Assembly (NCBI RefSeq): GCF_036884255.1
Contig: NZ_CP145605.1
Span: 6,261,001-6,325,000, forward strand
DNA length: 64,000 nt
Direction of reading: 5' to 3'
Origin: Paenibacillus tundrae
GTDB taxonomy: Bacteria > Bacillota > Bacilli > Paenibacillales > Paenibacillaceae
Shown here: one piece after another, positions 61,373 to 64,000 of the stretch
How the letters are laid out: each line of letters opens with the position of its first letter
Numbering within the stretch: the stretch's first letter is position 1
The notes under the pieces: generated by a model
The model's input: the letters and a program-made list of their open reading frames with translations, nothing else
The model's database searches: none
What the model was told of the DNA's origin: nothing
Translations under genes and position numbers: made by a program

Positions 61373-62548
61373 TTGATTGCTACACTTCAATTCCTAGCAC
61401 TATTCCTAATTGTTCCTGCTGTATCAGGATGGATTATGCTAAATAGTTTTCTCAAAAAAGCATCCGGTAGCGGGCGGACACTGCTTACCGTATTTGAAGT
61501 ATTTACAATCGTCTTTACTGTCATCGGTTTCGTTATAGGAATGAGCTTTGATGCTCTAGGTGTGCAAGGGGGAGAACCTCTGTCTGTATATGAAGGAACA
61601 GGCAATTTAGCTTCCAACTACGCATCAATTAACCATCAGAGTCTTCCTGTGTTCATTACAACTCACGTGGTTGGTTTGTTGGCTTATATCCTGCTGTTCA
61701 CACGTTCTGATAAACTTTCGCCAATCCTCTATACACTGTGTAACAGTGCTCTTGTTCTCAGCATCGTCTGGGGAATCATCTATATCACACACACAGGTCT
61801 AGCGTGGTTTAACGAAACGGGACTTCTTATAACGTTTTCTATACTTACACTACAGAGCAGCTATCTATCGCTCATCTGTCTATATGTTGGTCGCTTGAAA
61901 CGCTCGTGGGATGGTTTTGTACAAGCTCATGTTGAGGGGCAAGGTTTGCTAACAGATATGGAGCATCTGCCTGGATGGCAACAATTCCTGTATCGTCATA
62001 TCAGTCGCTTTCGCACTGCACCACTCGTCTGGCTGATTCTCATGTTCCCACTACAACTGGTGATTCAGCTCATTCTTGTCTTATTTGGTCAGCGACCTGA
62101 CAGTGCCATTCGTACCTTCTTAGATACGAGCAGCTACAATTACTCCCGTCTCCCTATCCCACCAGCCGATATCATTCCGGGAGATGGACACTATCTGTGC
62201 ACCGTTGCGGCTGGTGGACATGCCAAATGGGTTAAACCTGTGCGAGCTGGCATACGACACGGCCACGTTATTAAAGTGAATCGACAACTGATGATTGCAA
62301 ATGCTTTTGAACACATACTCGAACAGTACACGCCTCGATTCCATCGCCTCGTTCGTGGGTTATATGATCGTTATGGCTATCCGGTGAGTAAACATATTCG
62401 TTCCCGCTGGACAGCGGATCTTGTCTATCTACTCATGAAACCACTGGAATGGATCTTCTTACTGGTTCTATATACAACAGACAAACATCCAGAGAACCGA
62501 ATTCATATTCAATACAGTGAAATGAGAGGCAAGTTTACGAAATTTTAG
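61373..62548 (+). CDS. Polytopic membrane protein, DUF6688-like
   Basis: A 391-residue protein with about seven hydrophobic helices in residues 2-250 (LQFLALFLIVPAVSGWIML; LLTVFEVFTIVFTVIGFVIG; TTHVVGLLAYILLF; APLVWLILMFPLQLVIQLILVLFGQRPDS) and a conserved-looking C-terminal cytoplasmic part with GDGHYLCTVAAGGHAKWVKP and IHIQYSEMRGKF. The domain name is a tentative recognition. The start is a TTG at 61373 because GAAGGAGG lies seven bases upstream. Function unknown. Confidence 0.65.
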   Translation: MIATLQFLALFLIVPAVSGWIMLNSFLKKASGSGRTLLTVFEVFTIVFTVIGFVIGMSFDALGVQGGEPLSVYEGTGNLASNYASINHQSLPVFITTHVVGLLAYILLFTRSDKLSPILYTLCNSALVLSIVWGIIYITHTGLAWFNETGLLITFSILTLQSSYLSLICLYVGRLKRSWDGFVQAHVEGQGLLTDMEHLPGWQQFLYRHISRFRTAPLVWLILMFPLQLVIQLILVLFGQRPDSAIRTFLDTSSYNYSRLPIPPADIIPGDGHYLCTVAAGGHAKWVKPVRAGIRHGHVIKVNRQLMIANAFEHILEQYTPRFHRLVRGLYDRYGYPVSKHIRSRWTADLVYLLMKPLEWIFLLVLYTTDKHPENRIHIQYSEMRGKFTKF

Positions 62549-62687
62549 ACTCTGCTTACACAAAATTGTACCGGTACAGTAGAGAGAAACGGCGGTGTTC
62601 AGTAACCTGTGCCATACCTACAATAGATGAAGGAGCTATCATGAATTAAACATGTGATGGTTCCACATATGATTGGAGGTTACGCCA

Positions 62688-63557
62688 ATGTACACGTTAA
62701 ATCCAACTGAAATTAAAGCCTACCTTAAACGGATAGGTATTGATGAGATAAAGCCGCCAACACTTGAATTTCTATCCGAACTACAAGCGGCGCATGTAGC
62801 TTACCTGGCCTGGCAGACCGTTGATATTTTTGCAGGTCGCCCCGCCGGAATTCACCTTCGAGAATCTGTAGAGCTCATGTTGAACGGGCGTAGCGGATAC
62901 TGTTTTCACTTGAATGGCGCGTTTAGTGTGCTGCTGCACTCACTTGGATATACTGTGCGATGGCATCGTGCAGGTGTTCAACCCCATGGGGAGCAACCAC
63001 GTGTTAACTCGTTTCATTTAGGACTATCTGTACTGCTACCAGGATCAGATAATCCAGATGAACAATGGATTGTAGATGTTGGGCTTGGTGGTATGCCATT
63101 TCAGCCGCTTCCGTTACGTTATGGCACCTATGGACAGGCACCTTTCACGTATAATCTACTTCCATCATCTGTTGCTGCTGAAGGCTGGAGACTGGAGTAT
63201 GAACCGAACGGCCCGAGCCTAGGTGTGGACTATGCTCCTGATCCGGTCAGCCAATTAGATGAATTCATTCCTAAGCATGAGTTCTACAGCCAGTCGATCC
63301 AGTCACCTTGGCATAACACATTTCTTCTTCGTCAAAGAGATGCTCAGCGTAGTCATGAACTACGTGGATGTATGCTACGAATCCATGATGCTGAGGGTAT
63401 TCGTAAGATGGAGATTAGAACCTTCAACGAGTGGATTAGCACACTCACTGACGTATTTCATGAACCATTGGTACGGTACAGTAAGATGGAACGCGAAGAG
63501 ATGTGGAAGCAGGTGCAGACCGCACACGAGGACTGGAAGAGAACACAAAAGAGCTGA
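62688..63557 (+). CDS. nat: Arylamine N-acetyltransferase
   Basis: A 289-residue acetyl-CoA-dependent enzyme with Cys-His-Asp triad: RSGYCFHLN (Cys), NSFHLGLSV (His), WIVDVGLGGMPF (Asp). It acetylates arylamines and hydrazines and, in some clusters, macrolactams. ATTGGAGGTTACGCCA precedes the ATG at 62688. It lies upstream of an sfp-like gene, possibly near a secondary-metabolite cluster to the right. Confidence 0.92.
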   Translation: MYTLNPTEIKAYLKRIGIDEIKPPTLEFLSELQAAHVAYLAWQTVDIFAGRPAGIHLRESVELMLNGRSGYCFHLNGAFSVLLHSLGYTVRWHRAGVQPHGEQPRVNSFHLGLSVLLPGSDNPDEQWIVDVGLGGMPFQPLPLRYGTYGQAPFTYNLLPSSVAAEGWRLEYEPNGPSLGVDYAPDPVSQLDEFIPKHEFYSQSIQSPWHNTFLLRQRDAQRSHELRGCMLRIHDAEGIRKMEIRTFNEWISTLTDVFHEPLVRYSKMEREEMWKQVQTAHEDWKRTQKS

Positions 63558-63731
63558 GAATACTATGGCATACGGTGTTTAAGCAAGCGAGCTGTAAGAG
63601 ATATTGCACGTAAGCTGTCGTTTTGTTAGAGCTATGACTGCTGAATGTATGCTGCTGTACTATCGAGTCGCTCCATGTGCTAAACAGGATTGGTGCTGCT
63701 ACATGTCGAATCTATCGACAGGTGATAAATA

Positions 63732-64000
63732 ATGTTGAAATTACAAGTTATGCAAGTACCTTCAATATTGCTGGAAGACGAATGGGAACTGTTACTGTCT
63801 ATGGTTTCCGCTGAGCGACGTGCGGGTGCAGCCCGTTATGTACATCAGGCGGATGCTTATCGTTCTGTACTGGGTGAAGCATTGGCTCGGGTTACGTTAG
63901 CAGGTCAGATTGGTGAACAGGCGAAGGATATATTGTTTAGCCGAAATGCATACGGAAAGCCTTTCCTGAACGAACATGCAGATCACTCCTTCAACCTCTC
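63732..64000 (+). CDS. 4'-phosphopantetheinyl transferase, Sfp family (partial, 3' end outside)
   Basis: Ninety codons are visible from the ATG at 63732; the gene runs off the window. The N-terminal domain has SAERRAGAARYVHQADAYRSV LGEALAR-like order (split here for length) and FSRNAYGKPFL...FNLS, the substrate-binding strand of Sfp enzymes that activate carrier proteins of NRPS and PKS systems. AGGTGAT lies six bases upstream of the ATG. Confidence 0.88.
   Translation, partial: MLKLQVMQVPSILLEDEWELLLSMVSAERRAGAARYVHQADAYRSVLGEALARVTLAGQIGEQAKDILFSRNAYGKPFLNEHADHSFNL

Overview
The window looks like a chromosomal segment of a Gram-positive endospore former, most probably Paenibacillus. The evidence is moderate GC, strong AAGGAGG-type ribosome binding sites, TTG and GTG starts, a Spo0E-like phosphatase, GlnR/TnrA-type nitrogen boxes, many extracytoplasmic sensors and a pectin-degradation locus. 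This placement rests on gene content and style, not on a marker gene. No rRNA, tRNA, CRISPR array, phage or transposase gene was seen. Both ends cut genes: a hybrid sensor kinase on the left and a phosphopantetheinyl transferase on the right.

Layout. 1-8 kb: hybrid two-kinase sensor, SRPBCC protein plus NADPH dehydrogenase (namA), pepT, a Crp-like regulator and a soluble chemoreceptor. 8-12 kb: AGCS amino-acid symporter with a GlnL-type response regulator bracketed by inverted copies of a dispersed repeat, then a Spo0E-like protein. 12-20 kb: acetate transporter, acyl-CoA thioesterase and a nitrite-assimilation locus. There an ANTAR protein and a TrpD2-like protein are divergent from nirB-nirD-nirC-cobA. 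The nirB leader carries a sigma-A promoter overlapped by a GlnR/TnrA box, then a dual-hairpin ANTAR target fused to an intrinsic terminator. 20-29 kb: TetR/SDR pair, then a two-component system divergent from a VTC-like protein, a DUF4956 membrane protein and a Cthe_2159-type lipoprotein; mirrored 19-20-bp boxes sit at the same distance from both -10 elements. 29-37 kb: methyltransferase, MarR-GNAT fusion, FHA-winged-helix protein, DUF2339 membrane protein, LCP wall ligase and an aldo/keto reductase. 37-41.7 kb: MarR, HxlR-AIM24 divergent from an MFS pump, and a second aldo/keto reductase. 41.8-49.8 kb: pectin/rhamnogalacturonan operon (two permeases, binding protein, LacI, GH105, pectinesterase) with operator palindromes, a cre-like site and an AraC regulator. 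49.8-57.6 kb: Fsr-like MFS pump, ABC ATPase, methyltransferase, and an exopolysaccharide operon resembling B. subtilis ydaJ-ydaK-ydaM. That operon has a degenerate GGDEF protein retaining an I-site and a 47-residue membrane-protein gene between ydaK-like and ydaM-like. 57.7-64 kb: rlmN, Na+ symporter, greA, membrane protein, arylamine N-acetyltransferase and sfp-like gene.

The strongest leads are: (1) the nitrite-assimilation control region, where GlnR-type boxes, promoter, ANTAR antitermination hairpins and an ANTAR protein with a non-phosphorylatable receiver all fit together; (2) the two-component/VTC/DUF4956/Cthe_2159 module with mirrored operators, a poorly characterised envelope system; (3) the candidate cyclic-di-GMP-responsive polysaccharide operon with a hidden small membrane protein; and (4) two families of structured dispersed repeats. 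All functions are read from sequence motifs; nothing was searched or computed.
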